64,000 nucleotides of DNA from Melieria omissa (lineage: Eukaryota > Arthropoda > Insecta > Diptera > Ulidiidae). How positions within the stretch are numbered: the first letter of the stretch is position 1; each line of letters starts with the position of its first letter. Below, piece by piece: positions 11,186 to 22,644 of this stretch. Below the pieces are notes generated by a model. That model was not told where the DNA came from and ran no database searches. It saw only the letters and a program-made list of their open reading frames with translations. The position numbers and the translations under genes are program-made. The stretch covers positions 71,874,432-71,938,431 of the forward strand of contig OZ020270.1 of the NCBI GenBank assembly GCA_963971225.1. The letters run 5' to 3'.

Positions 11186-11689
11186 ATATGTTGGAGCAAG
11201 TGCACCAACGTAGTTTCGCGCGCTTTTTGCACAGTGCACTTGTTTTACTCCAAAAAAGTATTTCGTCAATTAATGAAAGTGGTTTAGATTAAAGTTAAAG
11301 GCATATTTTTCATAATATAAATGTTAGTAACCTATGTTTATTTTTTCTAATAAAAAATCGTGGTTGAAGTTATCATTTGTGATAGAGTATTTTGAGTGGC
11401 AAACACTAGTCTTCCATGGAGTACAACCTTTGAAATTCAGCCGTATTCAATCCAGTTCTAATTGATTTTGTTTACGTGATTCATTGTGATTGTGAAATGT
11501 CAAAACTCGTTTGCTAATTTCTGCTACTCTACAGTCCAACGCATTGTTTAGGCATAATGTCGGTGTCCAAACGACATCTTTTTTTAATATGGCACAATGA
11601 AAACGTCTCTTCAAAGAAATTTTCAGCATTGGAGATGCATGTATTTGCTAATATTATTGATAAAAACACATAGTGATGAGAAATTCCAC

Positions 11690-12188
11690 GAAATAAGCAG
11701 AAAATTGAGAAACTTTGTAAGCCGGTTAGTGCAGAAGTGGAAAGCATGTAAAAGGAACTTAATGCTTTCTGAAAAACAGAACTGCGATTGGTTAAATGGG
11801 AACCTTATGTTAGTTGAAACAGATTTTTCGTAGAGGAATATCCTTGGTTTAATATGCCTTCTTCCATACATAAAATTTTAATACATGGTACTAATATCAT
11901 ACAGAATGTTTCGCTGCCAATTGGTATAATATCGGAGGAAGCAGAAACACGGACTACCGAAATTTCCGGCTGCACTATACACGTAAAACGTCGCGACAAA
12001 ATACAATGGAAGACTTGGCGCACGCACTCTTGTTTTCGTCTGATCCACTAATGTCATCATTATCAAACAATTCTTCCAGCTACGCAAAAAAGAGCATTCT
12101 ATTAGATCAACAAGTGATAAATCTTCTTTCAGATACAAATATACAATCTGAATTATCAAATTGCGATAGTAGCTCAGATTCTGATTAA
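11690..12188 (+). pseudogene. RAG1/Transib-like transposase C-terminal remnant, unit 1
   Basis: The reading includes MPSSIHKILIHGTNIIQ, LPIGIISEEAE and, after a frame change, TMEDLAHALLFSSDPLMSS with an acidic Ser/Asp tail. It aligns along its length with the 61430-61864 frame. The order of an EEA-type acidic residue, a basic R-K stretch and a MED motif near the C terminus resembles the last catalytic segment of RAG1 and Transib transposases. The N-terminal two thirds are not recognisable. The family is an inference from motif order. It lies between the proposed inverted ends at 5337 and 31659. Confidence 0.5.
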
Positions 12189-12331
12189 CTTTTCTTCCTT
12201 GCAATAGTGTTACGTAATGTAAGAAAATAATAATAAACATCATTTAACTGCCAAATTATTTCGATTAATAAAAAATAAAGGGAATTTGAGTTGAACTTCG
12301 TAAAATACTTTTACTACTTTACTTTTAATAC

Positions 12332-12766
12332 TGTTACGAAAATCCAAGTTCTCTGAGTTCGTTTGGATTGTGTTTGAAAATAAAACCACTTCCATTATTC
12401 AGCGCAAACGCAGTCAAAAACCAACAATCGCTTTATTTACTAATTTACACTTGCTCTACTTTACACTACTACTATTACATGTTTCCCCATTGCTTGCTCA
12501 ACACAGACTCGACCCCTTGCGCTGCCACTGCTGCTTTTATACTAGTTTTCTTATCGCGCCAAAGTTTCTTGCACATTCCAGTTGTACTTTCTATCTCGAT
12601 TGTTCTAGCAAAGCTCATCACCTTTCGCGAACCATCCTTGCCATATTGGACTATACCAAGCGAATTATACCAAATTTACCGTACTTCAAAGTGCATGCCT
12701 AAAAGTATGCTTGGAAAAGCATTCATGCATAGAAAAGCATTCAGCACAGAGTGCCTTACCGTTTCA
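12332..12766 (-). repeat. Solo gypsy-type LTR with ATAC target duplication, unit 1
   Basis: 435 bp, TGTTACG to TTTCA, flanked by ATAC at 12328-12331 and 12767-12770. It is related to, but clearly distinct from, the LTRs of the element at 5509-11185 and is longer. No internal region is present, so it is a recombination remnant. Confidence 0.88.
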
Positions 12767-12784
12767 ATACTTTTTACTATCACT

Positions 12785-12970
12785 ATATAATTGAGGCCCA
12801 CAAATAAGAAATGTTGCCGCTTAGTTTCACTCAAGAAATGGACTGCGCTTGAACCAAATTTAAATTATATGGGCGGTGCCACGCCCCCTTATTCAATACC
12901 CGCACAATGCCCTCTGTCGAAAGAAAAAAATGGTAGGTTCGTATTAAGTTTAATTGCTGTGCGACTTATA
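12785..12970 (+). repeat. Dispersed GGCGGTGCCACGCC-type repeat flanking the Tc1-like element
   Basis: Contains TATGGGCGGTGCCACGCCCC, CCCTCTGTCGAAAGA and TAATTGCTGTGCGACTTA. The module resumes at 31206 with GTTCAGCGCAATATTT after the right end of the Tc1-like element, giving the intact target. Repeated at 19511-19696 and 26239-26423. Confidence 0.7.
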
Positions 12971-13079
12971 CAGCTGCGGTCAAAATAATAGTAGTACGCG
13001 TACAACGAAAAAAAAATTAAGAAAAAATAATCTGCTATTCTTTACAAATATTTACTTTGTATTTTTCCAAAGGTTTCTG

Positions 13080-13176
13080 GATCAAATAAATAGCGCCACC
13101 TCCATAAAACGTAAGGCATGCATTTATTTATTGAGCATGTCTTACGTTTTATGGAGGTGGCGCTATTTATTTGATC
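13080..13176. repeat. 42-bp hairpin in the Tc1 transposase region, unit 1
   Basis: Arms 13080-13121 and 13135-13176 are complementary at 41 of 42 positions around a 13-base loop. The right arm is transposase coding sequence (reading YGGGAIYLIK) and the left arm is its inverted copy. Repeated at 19806-19902 and 26533-26629. Confidence 0.9.
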
Positions 13177-13465
13177 AAGAAAACGATGGATCGATGTGTA
13201 TGTGTACGAATCTTGCAGGAAATCGTGCTACCGTATGTCCGTGAAAAAACGCCAATGCTTTGGGTCTTCCAACAGGATTATAACCTAATGCATACAAGCA
13301 AGGTCGCACGAAAGGGGCTTCGCAAGAGCAGGATTAGGGTTATGGAATGGCTCGCACAATCACCAGACTTCAATACAATTAAAAATTTGTGGTGTGACGT
13401 GAAGAGAGCAGTTGCTCACAATAATCCTTTAAATAACAATCACCTTTGAGAAGCAGTAGACCACG
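13135..13465 (+). pseudogene. Tc1-like transposase, C-terminal half, unit 1
   Basis: Reads YGGGAIYLIKKTMDRC, then FQQDYNLMHTSK (second catalytic Asp) and WLAQSPDFNTIKNLWCDVKR, in which the final catalytic Glu of the usual PIENLW block is Lys. The N-terminal half and first Asp are missing. The last codons were separated by the LINE and continue at 15638-15710 (SMHRLCAAVIANN). It would have cut and pasted its own element; this copy cannot. Confidence 0.85.
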
Positions 13466-13475
13466 CCCCTAGATA

Positions 13476-15627
13476 GGGTAGGTAGGGAAGGGTGTGTGCG
13501 TGCCAAGGGCAGCACTTCCACTCGGAGGCCAAAATGGCCCATTGTGAATCCCTTCATGGAAGATTCCGGAGCTAACCAGTGGCTCTCAGTTCGGGGCAAA
13601 CCAATTCGACCTCTTGATGAAGGACAGTAGATCCGATATTTCAACTACTGCTGCGCAGGCCAAGTCTACCAGGAACCTTGACCCCAAGGTACGGAGTCGG
13701 CGTTCCTGCAGAGCCGGGCAGTGGCACAGGTAGTGTTGGATCGTTTCCACTTCTTCCTCATCTCCACAGCTTCTGCAGACATCACTGGACGAGAGGTACC
13801 AATTGACCAGCATAGATCCAATGGCGCAGTGTCCAGTAATGACCCCAACAAGCTGCCTAATAGAGGTTCGACTCAGGGACAGTAAATCGTGTTTTCCTCA
13901 CGGAAAGGGAAGGCCATATTGCCCGGCAGGTACTGCAATCAGTTCTGCTCCGCCATGAGGACTCGATGTAAGTTTTGCTCAACCTGTCAATACGCAAATA
14001 CAGGGCAGATATCGGAGGGATCACAGAGTTATCCACTTCGGTGAGAGGCAGGGCGACCCCCTTTCTTGCCATCTCATCCGGTGCCTCGTTTCCTGCCACT
14101 CCAGAGTGGCCCGGAACCCAGCAGAGAGTGACTCGATGATGTCCGATGTCGCGAAGTGCAGTGCGACAACTCTGCACTACCTTTGATTTCACAGTCGCTG
14201 ATTCCAGCGCTTTAAGGGCTGCCTGACTATCCACACAGATTGTGATATCCGTGGGTGATAATCCGCTGTCGCGGATTAATTCAGCAGCTTTCCAGATTGC
14301 ATAAATCTCCGCCTGAAAGATGCTACAGAGGTCCGGGAGTCTGAAAGACCGTTGAGCCCCTAGTACATCTGAGTGGAGACCAGCTCCTGTACCTTCCTCC
14401 ATCTTGGAACCATCTGTGAAGATGGTAATGGAGGCGTCTCTTGTCACACTTGTAAGTCCCCATTCTTCCCTTGAGGGAAAGGAGGTAAGTGCGCGCGACT
14501 CCAAATCCAGGTATGGAATCAGATAGTCCGTACAGGAATCTAATTGATGTTCCGTACATGGCCTCGTAAATGACCTTAGGATCCCAGAGTGTCCATAAGC
14601 GTGCTCTTTCCACAAGTTGGCCTCTCTCAGCCTGAGAGCGCCTTTAGCGGCACAGCACTTAATGAACTGCTCTATTGGGTGGAGATGTAGAATCATCTCT
14701 AGGCCTGCCTGGGGGGTGCTTTTGACGGTTCCTGCTATTCCCATAGCCGCCAGTCTCTGCACCTTCATCAGTTGCGTCGCCAAGGACCTGGTGTCCGTAG
14801 CCGGCCACCAGACAATGGCTCCGTAACATAAGATCGGCCGAATGATCGCTGTATACATCCAGTGGACAATGCTCGGCCGCAATCCCCACTTTTTCCCGAA
14901 GGCCTTCTGACAGACGTAGAAGGCATTCAGGCTCTTCTTCACCCGCTCTTCCACGTTGCGTCTCCAAGAAAGCTTGGAGTCGAGTGTGGTGCCAAGGTAT
15001 TTCACCTCGGGTGAGAGGGTGATAGTGATGCCGCTGAGTTTCGGCAGCCTAAACTCCGGTATTTTGTATCTCCGGGTGAACAGTACCATAACCGTCTTTG
15101 AGGGGTTAACTCCTAGACCGTTATGCTCTGCCCACCTAGAGAGTTCTTCTAAGGCAGACTCCATGAGATCACTGATGGTGGAAAGAAATTTTCCAGGGAT
15201 CAGGATAGTGACGTCGTCCGCATATGCTACTACTCGCAGCCTCCTGGATTCGAAGATCTCGAGGATGTTGTTTATCACAAGCAGCCACAGCAGAGGCGAA
15301 AGGACGCCCCCCTGAGGTGTGCCCCTTGTGGTTAACCTCCTCACCGAGCACGAGCCTAGGCTGGAGTGAACCCTTCTGCTACTAAGCATATCGCTGGTCC
15401 ACCTCACCACTTTCTCGTCCACTTCGAATTTTCTAAGTGCACTGGTTATTGCCTCTAGAGTGGCGTTATTAAAGGCCCCCTCAATATCGAGGAAAGCGGC
15501 TAACGTATACTCCTTGACGCTCAGCGATTTTTCGATCGTCTGAACGACCTCATGCAATGCGCTGTCTACAGATTTTCCCCTGCAATACGCATGTTGCGTC
15601 CTGCAGAGTCCCCTGGACTGTGCCACT
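13476..15627 (-). mobile_element. 5'-truncated LINE with RNase H domain, unit 1
   Basis: Flanked by perfect CCCCTAGATA duplications (13466-13475, 15628-15637) inside the Tc1 transposase frame. The 5' end is cut in the reverse transcriptase, so the endonuclease and the first ORF are gone, as is usual for target-primed insertion. The 3' end finishes in a CCTACCC-like tail rather than poly(A). Confidence 0.88.
13586..15626 (-). pseudogene. LINE reverse transcriptase / RNase H, broken near the C terminus, unit 1
   Basis: Open from 15626 to 13857 (589 residues). A 2-base loss near 13886 shifts the frame, and the C-terminal Cys/His segment continues in another frame from 13813 to 13586. Reverse transcriptase blocks and RNase H residues match unit 2. 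Confidence 0.9.
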
Positions 15628-15637
15628 CCCCTAGATA

Positions 15638-15912
15638 AAGATATGAAAATTTGGTTAATTCAATGCATCGGCTCTGTGCTGCAGTAATAGCGAACAACAG
15701 TCACGCAACTAAATATTAATTTGAAGAAAAATTACGTTATTACTATTTAACTATTAAATCTTTTAAAATGAAACACAATTTTTGCTTCATTTTTATGAAA
15801 GTAAAGCGAACTACTATTTTTTGACCGTCCATATTTTGGAGCTTTTGGCGCATTTAATTTAAATCAAACCAAACTGAGTTTAATTCTTAAATTTTCTTTT
15901 ATGATTGCATTG
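15638..15912 (+). other. Tc1 transposase C-terminal codons and 3' untranslated part, unit 1
   Basis: ENLVNSMHRLCAAVIANN continues the transposase after the LINE. The remainder runs to the TTGA where the piggyBac-like element begins. Copies follow the LINE in units 2 and 3. Confidence 0.75.
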
Positions 15913-15916
15913 TTGA

Positions 15917-17436
15917 CCCTTGTGTGCGCACCCAGGTCTGGCCAGACCATATTGAACTTTGGGTCCACTTTTAGTAAGGTTGTAGTAAAGCTATCGGGTT
16001 CATATTTCATGATATCCTCAACTGATCCTTTCTAAGCACAAAAACCAATACATGAACAAAATGTTTACAAAAACAAGGCGAGAATCGTGCAAAACGTATT
16101 TATACCCCTTAGTTGAACCCCCTATGGTCTGGCCAGACCATGGTGTATTTTCATACAAAGTTGCCTGTTATTTTCAGTTTTTTTTGTTATTTTCGATGTA
16201 ATTAGTGTCAGAATTGTTTATAAATATTTTGTTTCGTTTGTTCCTTATTCAGTTCTCTACGGAGCATAGGGCTGCAACTAGGTTTTTCCATCTGACCCGA
16301 TTTGAAGCACTTTTTTCGTGCCATCTCGTTAATAGTGACATGAGTTAGCTAGCGCAAAATGTACCTGGTCCAAATGTTTTTCACTCGCCTTGGCTTTTAT
16401 TTTCTTTTAGGTTAGTTAATTATAATTTTTGTTAGAAAACAATGTCTGAACACATTCAAAATTAATATTTATCCATTGTATTCGCTGTTATATTCGTGTT
16501 TTTGGTGTCAATTTAATTACATTTCTGAAGCGAAGGAAGTATTTGTGCTCTTGTCGTGTCTGATTTTAACCAATTGGATTGTATGTTTTCTGTGACAGAG
16601 ATTGAAGGAAGCAAATGCTATTTCGAGGATAAGGTGTACATTATTTTTGAACTTCAACGCTGGAGTAACATCAGAGAGGACGATTTCTCTAAAAAAAAAA
16701 TTGGTTTAAGCAGTAGCAAAAACCAAAGCTTTAGAGCAACAGAATTAAGATATTTAACTATTTATTTATTCTAAGTCATTAATTAGTTTGAATAAGCTTA
16801 ACTTAAATGTTGAATACTTATCACTAAAGTTTTAATTTAATTACACAGGCAAATAATTCTCGCAATTGGCTCATTGAATGAATACGTAGTTCTGTGGGAT
16901 AATTGAATGAACCACCTGCACTTTTTAAAGTTTATGGAGGATTCATTTGTTGCTGGAGGTATCAGACCAGTTCAGCATGAACAGTAACATGTGGAGTTTG
17001 TTATGCTTGAACGGAATGTTTTAGAAGATATTTTGTCTTATTGACAGCTAATAGTTCGCAGTGTTGTGTATTAGTCAGCTACCTTTTCGACTTCAAAGCA
17101 TAATTGTCAATAGTGAAAGGAATCCAGAAATAAAAATGTGTTAGATATATCAAAACACGATTTGTATATGTCCAATATAAAATCTCAATGTGTTTGAGTC
17201 ATTATACTGCATTATATCCCTGCAACCACTGCATTGGTGAAGCAGTTGAGGCAAATCCATAACAACGTATTTTACGTTTTTAATTTTTTTCCTTACTATC
17301 GTATATTTTTAATTTCAAAATTTATCTATTGAAGTTGAAATTCGCTGTGTATTTTATAAATCAAGCATAATTTTACCTTTTTACCTAAATAAAAAGTAAA
17401 CAAGCAACAGAAATTATTGTATTCACATTTTCTTGC
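15917..17436. mobile_element. piggyBac-like element, left part only, unit 1
   Basis: Starts CCCTTGTGTGCGCACCCA after TTGA (15913-15916). It is cut by the unit junction. It carries the palindromes GGTCTGGCCAGACC (15935-15948) and an 18-bp version at 16124-16141. No transposase is recognisable; the 72-residue frame at 16556 starts with GTG and matches nothing I know. Confidence 0.6.
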
Positions 17437-17549
17437 CAGCCAGCTCTTTCTTCAGCTGGTCCACCTTCAGCAGCTCCAGTTTAACCATGTCTGCGTTTTT
17501 ATAATTTTATTTTACCTTCAGTAACACAATCCGAACTTCCGACACCAAA

Positions 17550-17911
17550 TGTTACGAAAATCTACGTTTGTTTTCCAAGGTTCGTTTTGATTGTGGTTGA
17601 AAATAAAACACCTTCAATTACTCAGCAAAAATCAACAATCTACACTTGTTACAACTTTGCTCAACACAGACTCGACCCCTTGCGCTGCCACTGCTGCTTT
17701 TATACCAGTTTTCTTATCGCGCCGAAGTTTCTTGCAACTACCAATTGGAAAGCGCTCGACTATTCTCGCACAGCCCATTTCTTCGAGAACCATACTTGCC
17801 ATATCGGACTATCCAAGCGAATTATACCAAATTTGCCATACTTCAAAGTGCATGCCTAAAAGTATGCTTGGAAAAGCGTTCATGCACAGCACAGAGTGCC
17901 TCTTCGTTTCA
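17550..17911 (-). repeat. Orphan gypsy 5' LTR created by the tandem duplication, unit 2
   Basis: Copy of 10824-11185 with its primer-binding site and about 110 bp of leader and gag start to its left. It is not a classical solo LTR, because the left ATAT flank is missing. Confidence 0.9.
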
Positions 17912-18415
17912 ATATGTTGGAGCAAGTGCACCAACGTAGTTTCGCGCGCTTTTTGCACAGTGCACTTGTTTTACTCCAAAAAAGTATTTCGTCAATTAAT
18001 GAAAGTGGTTTAGATTAAAGTTAAAGGCATATTTTTCATAATATAAATGTTAGTAACCTATGTTTATTTTTTCTAATAAAAAATCGTGGTTGAAGTTATC
18101 ATTTGTGATAGAGTATTTTGAGTGGCAAACACTAGTCTTCCATGGAGTACAACCTTTGAAATTCAGCCGTATTCAATCCAGTTCTAATTGATTTTGTTTA
18201 CGTGATTCATTGTGATTGTGAAATGTCAAAACTCGTTTGCTAATTTCTGCTACTCTACAGTCCAACGCATTGTTTAGGCATAATGTCGGTGTCCAAACGA
18301 CATCTTTTTTTAATATGGCACAATGAAAACGTCTCTTCAAAGAAATTTTCAGCATTGGAGATGCATGTATTTGCTAATATTATTGATAAAAACACATAGT
18401 GATGAGAAATTCCAC

Positions 18416-18914
18416 GAAATAAGCAGAAAATTGAGAAACTTTGTAAGCCGGTTAGTGCAGAAGTGGAAAGCATGTAAAAGGAACTTAATGCTTTTTGAAA
18501 AACAGAACTGCGATTGGTTAAATGGGAACCTTATGTTAGTTGAAACAGATTTTTCGTAGAGGAATATCCTTGGTTTAATATGCCTTCTTCCATACATAAA
18601 ATTTTAATACATGGTACTAATATCATACAGAATGTTTCGCTGCCAATTGGTATAATATCGGAGGAAGCAGAAACACGGACTACCGAAATTTCCGGCTGCA
18701 CTATACACGTAAAACGTCGCGACAAAATACAATGGAAGACTTGGCGCACGCACTCTTGTTTTCGTCTGATCCACTAATGTCATCATTATCAAACAATTCT
18801 TCCAGCTACGCAAAAAAGAGCATTCTATTAGATCAACAAGTGATAAATCTTCTTTCAGATACAAATATACAATCTGAATTATCAAATTGCGATAGTAGCT
18901 CAGATTCTGATTAA
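18416..18914 (+). pseudogene. RAG1/Transib-like transposase remnant, unit 2
   Basis: Tandem copy of the remnant at 11690-12188 with the same frameshift. T replaces C near 18496, changing a Ser to Phe. Confidence 0.5.
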
Positions 18915-19057
18915 CTTTTCTTCCTTGCAATAGTGTTACGTAATGTAAGAAAATAATAATAAACATCATTTAACTGCCAAATTATTTCGATTAATAAAAA
19001 ATAAAGGGAATTTGAGTTGAACTTCGTAAAATACTTTTACTACTTTACTTTTAATAC

Positions 19058-19492
19058 TGTTACGAAAATCCAAGTTCTCTGAGTTCGTTTGGATTGTGTT
19101 TGAAAATAAAACCACTTCCATTATTCAGCGCAAACGCAGTCAAAAACCAACAATCGCTTTATTTACTAATTTACACTTGCTCTACTTTACACTACTACTA
19201 TTACATGTTTCCCCATTGCTTGCTCAACACAGACTCGACCCCTTGCGCTGCCACTGCTGCTTTTATACTAGTTTTCTTATCGCGCCAAAGTTTCTTGCAC
19301 ATTCCAGTTGTACTTTCTATCTCGATTGTTCTAGCAAAGCTCATCACCTTTCGCGAACCATCCTTGCCATATTGGACTATACCAAGCGAATTATACCAAA
19401 TTTACCGTACTTCAAAGTGCATGCCTAAAAGTATGCTTGGAAAAGCATTCATGCATAGAAAAGCATTCAGCACAGAGTGCCTTACCGTTTCA
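19058..19492 (-). repeat. Solo gypsy-type LTR, unit 2
   Basis: Tandem copy of the LTR at 12332-12766 with the same ATAC flanks, so it was duplicated with the unit rather than inserted separately. Confidence 0.88.
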
Positions 19493-19860
19493 ATACTTTT
19501 TACTATCACTATATAATTGAGGCCCACAAATAAGAAATGTTGCCGCTTAGTTTCACTCAAGAAATGGACTGCGCTTGAACCAAATTTAAATTATATGGGC
19601 GGTGCCACGCCCCCTTATTCAATACCCGCACAATGCCCTCTGTCGAAAGAAAAAAATGGTAGGTTCGTATTAAGTTTAATTGCTGTGCGACTTATACAGC
19701 TGCGGTCAAAATAATAGTAGTACGCGTACAACGAAAAAAAAATTAAGAAAAAATAATCTGCTATTCTTTACAAATATTTACTTTGTATTTTTCCAAAGGT
19801 TTCTGGATCAAATAAATAGCGCCACCTCCATAAAACGTAAGGCATGCATTTATTTATTGA

Positions 19861-20191
19861 GCATGTCTTACGTTTTATGGAGGTGGCGCTATTTATTTGA
19901 TCAAGAAAACGATGGATCGATGTGTATGTGTACGAATCTTGCAGGAAATCGTGCTACCGTATGTCCGTGAAAAAACGCCAATGCTTTGGGTCTTCCAACA
20001 GGATTATAACCTAATGCATACAAGCAAGGTCGCACGAAAGGGGCTTCGCAAGAGCAGGATTAGGGTTATGGAATGGCTCGCACAATCACCAGACTTCAAT
20101 ACAATTAAAAATTTGTGGTGTGACGTGAAGAGAGCAGTTGCTCACAATAATCCTTTAAATAACAATCACCTTTGAGAAGCAGTAGACCACG
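19861..20191 (+). pseudogene. Tc1-like transposase C-terminal half, unit 2
   Basis: Tandem copy with the same Glu-to-Lys change in the last catalytic block. Confidence 0.85.
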
Positions 20192-20201
20192 CCCCTAGAT
20201 A

Positions 20202-22355
20202 GGGTAGGTAGGGAAGGGTGTGTGCGTGCCAAGGGCAGCACTTCCACTCGGAGGCCAAAATGGCCCATTGTGAATCCCTTCATGGAAGATTCCGGAGCTA
20301 ACCAGTGGCTCTCAGTTCGGGGCAAACCAATTCGACCTCTTGATGAAGGACAGTAGATCCGATATTTCAACTACTGCTGCGCAGGCCAAGTCTACCAGGA
20401 ACCTTGACCCCAAGGTACGGAGTCGGCGTTCCTGCAGAGCCGGGCAGTGGCACAGGTAGTGTTGGATCGTTTCCACTTCTTCCTCATCTCCACAGCTTCT
20501 GCAGACATCACTGGACGAGAGGTACCAATTGACCAGCATAGATCCAATGGCGCAGTGTCCAGTAATGACCCCAACAAGCTGCCTAATAGAGGTTCGACTC
20601 AGGGACAGTACAAATCGTGTTTTCCTCACGGAAAGGGAAGGCCATATTGCCCGGCAGGTACTGCAATCAGTTCTGCTCCGCCATGAGGACTCGATGTAAG
20701 TTTTGCTCAACCTGTCAATACGCAAATACAGGGCAGATATCGGAGGGATCACAGAGTTATCCACTTCGGTGAGAGGCAGGGCGACCCCCTTTCTTGCCAT
20801 CTCATCCGGTGCCTCGTTTCCTGCCACTCCAGAGTGGCCCGGAACCCAGCAGAGAGTGACTCGATGATGTCCGATGTCGCGAAGTGCAGTGCGACAACTC
20901 TGCACTACCTTTGATTTCACAGTCGCTGATTCCAGCGCTTTAAGGGCTGCCTGACTATCCACACAGATTGTGATATCCGTGGGTGATAATCCGCTGTCGC
21001 GGATTAATTCAGCAGCTTTCCAGATTGCATAAATCTCCGCCTGAAAGATGCTACAGAGGTCCGGGAGTCTGAAAGACCGTTGAGCCCCTAGTACATCTGA
21101 GTGGAGACCAGCTCCTGTACCTTCCTCCATCTTGGAACCATCTGTGAAGATGGTAATGGAGGCGTCTCTTGTCACACTTGTAAGTCCCCATTCTTCCCTT
21201 GAGGGAAAGGAGGTAAGTGCGCGCGACTCCAAATCCAGGTATGGAATCAGATAGTCCGTACAGGAATCTAATTGATGTTCCGTACATGGCCTCGTAAATG
21301 ACCTTAGGATCCCAGAGTGTCCATAAGCGTGCTCTTTCCACAAGTTGGCCTCTCTCAGCCTGAGAGCGCCTTTAGCGGCACAGCACTTAATGAACTGCTC
21401 TATTGGGTGGAGATGTAGAATCATCTCTAGGCCTGCCTGGGGGGTGCTTTTGACGGTTCCTGCTATTCCCATAGCCGCCAGTCTCTGCACCTTCATCAGT
21501 TGCGTCGCCAAGGACCTGGTGTCCGTAGCCGGCCACCAGACAATGGCTCCGTAACATAAGATCGGCCGAATGATCGCTGTATACATCCAGTGGACAATGC
21601 TCGGCCGCAATCCCCACTTTTTCCCGAAGGCCTTCTGACAGACGTAGAAGGCATTCAGGCTCTTCTTCACCCGCTCTTCCACGTTGCGTCTCCAAGAAAG
21701 CTTGGAGTCGAGTGTGGTGCCAAGGTATTTCACCTCGGGTGAGAGGGTGATAGTGATGCCGCTGAGTTTCGGCAGCCTAAACTCCGGTATTTTGTATCTC
21801 CGGGTGAACAGTACCATAACCGTCTTTGAGGGGTTAACTCCTAGACCGTTATGCTCTGCCCACCTAGAGAGTTCTTCTAAGGCAGACTCCATGAGATCAC
21901 TGATGGTGGAAAGAAATTTTCCAGGGATCAGGATAGTGACGTCGTCCGCATATGCTACTACTCGCAGCCTCCTGGATTCGAAGATCTCGAGGATGTTGTT
22001 TATCACAAGCAGCCACAGCAGAGGCGAAAGGACGCCCCCCTGAGGTGTGCCCCTTGTGGTTAACCTCCTCACCGAGCACGAGCCTAGGCTGGAGTGAACC
22101 CTTCTGCTACTAAGCATATCGCTGGTCCACCTCACCACTTTCTCGTCCACTTCGAATTTTCTAAGTGCACTGGTTATTGCCTCTAGAGTGGCGTTATTAA
22201 AGGCCCCCTCAATATCGAGGAAAGCGGCTAACGTATACTCCTTGACGCTCAGCGATTTTTCGATCGTCTGAACGACCTCATGCAATGCGCTGTCTACAGA
22301 TTTTCCCCTGCAATACGCATGTTGCGACCTGCAGAGTCCCCTGGACTGTGCCACT
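20202..22355 (-). mobile_element. 5'-truncated LINE with RNase H domain, unit 2
   Basis: Same insertion as in unit 1, bordered by CCCCTAGATA at 20192-20201 and 22356-22365. Confidence 0.88.
20312..22354 (-). CDS. LINE ORF2 fragment: reverse transcriptase, RNase H, C-terminal Cys/His motif (680 residues, uninterrupted)
   Basis: The frame starts inside the reverse transcriptase domain: AAFLDIEGAFNN (first catalytic Asp) near residue 45, GTPQGGVLSPLLW near 102, YADD near 135. RNase H follows with FTDGSKMEEGTGAG, EIYAIWKA, DSQAAL and WVPGHSGVAGNEAPDEMA. The C terminus has CRSCGDEEEVETIQHYLCHC, a Cys/His motif common in this LINE group. RNase H placement suggests the I/LOA side of the LINE tree; the exact clade is not certain. 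The endonuclease and upstream reverse transcriptase are missing, so it cannot retrotranspose alone. The Met at 22354 is the first in frame, not a native start. Confidence 0.88.
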   Translation of the reverse strand: MAQSRGLCRSQHAYCRGKSVDSALHEVVQTIEKSLSVKEYTLAAFLDIEGAFNNATLEAITSALRKFEVDEKVVRWTSDMLSSRRVHSSLGSCSVRRLTTRGTPQGGVLSPLLWLLVINNILEIFESRRLRVVAYADDVTILIPGKFLSTISDLMESALEELSRWAEHNGLGVNPSKTVMVLFTRRYKIPEFRLPKLSGITITLSPEVKYLGTTLDSKLSWRRNVEERVKKSLNAFYVCQKAFGKKWGLRPSIVHWMYTAIIRPILCYGAIVWWPATDTRSLATQLMKVQRLAAMGIAGTVKSTPQAGLEMILHLHPIEQFIKCCAAKGALRLREANLWKEHAYGHSGILRSFTRPCTEHQLDSCTDYLIPYLDLESRALTSFPSREEWGLTSVTRDASITIFTDGSKMEEGTGAGLHSDVLGAQRSFRLPDLCSIFQAEIYAIWKAAELIRDSGLSPTDITICVDSQAALKALESATVKSKVVQSCRTALRDIGHHRVTLCWVPGHSGVAGNEAPDEMARKGVALPLTEVDNSVIPPISALYLRIDRLSKTYIESSWRSRTDCSTCRAIWPSLSVRKTRFVLSLSRTSIRQLVGVITGHCAIGSMLVNWYLSSSDVCRSCGDEEEVETIQHYLCHCPALQERRLRTLGSRFLVDLACAAVVEISDLLSFIKRSNWFAPN

Positions 22356-22644
22356 CCCCTAGATAAAGATATGAAAATTTGGTTAATTCAATGCATCGGC
22401 TCTGTGCTGCAGTAATAGCGAACAACAGTCACGCAACTAAATATTAATTTGAAGAAAAATTACGTTATTACTATTTAACTATTAAATCTTTTAAAATGAA
22501 ACACAATTTTTGCTTCATTTTTATGAAAGTAAAGCGAACTACTATTTTTTGACCGTCCATATTTTGGAGCTTTTGGCGCATTTAATTTAAATCAAACCAA
22601 ACTGAGTTTAATTCTTAAATTTTCTTTTATGATTGCATTGTTGA

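Larger units (their letters stand above)
10711..17436. repeat. 6.73-kb tandem unit, copy 1
   Basis: Starts at CAGCCAGCTC inside gypsy gag. The end is where CACATTTTCTTG plus one extra C joins a new CAGCCAGCTC. Length 6726 bp. This copy lacks two bases in the LINE frame near 13886 and has a C near 11770 where the other two copies have T. Confidence 0.95.

Noticed and set aside
15935..15948. Palindrome GGTCTGGCCAGACC as a transcription-factor operator
   Set aside because: Possible, but all copies lie inside the piggyBac-like element, so I treat it as part of that element.
16556..16774. 72-residue frame in the piggyBac-like element, present in units 1 and 2
   Set aside because: It starts with GTG, matches no transposase motif and is not kept in the same form in unit 3.
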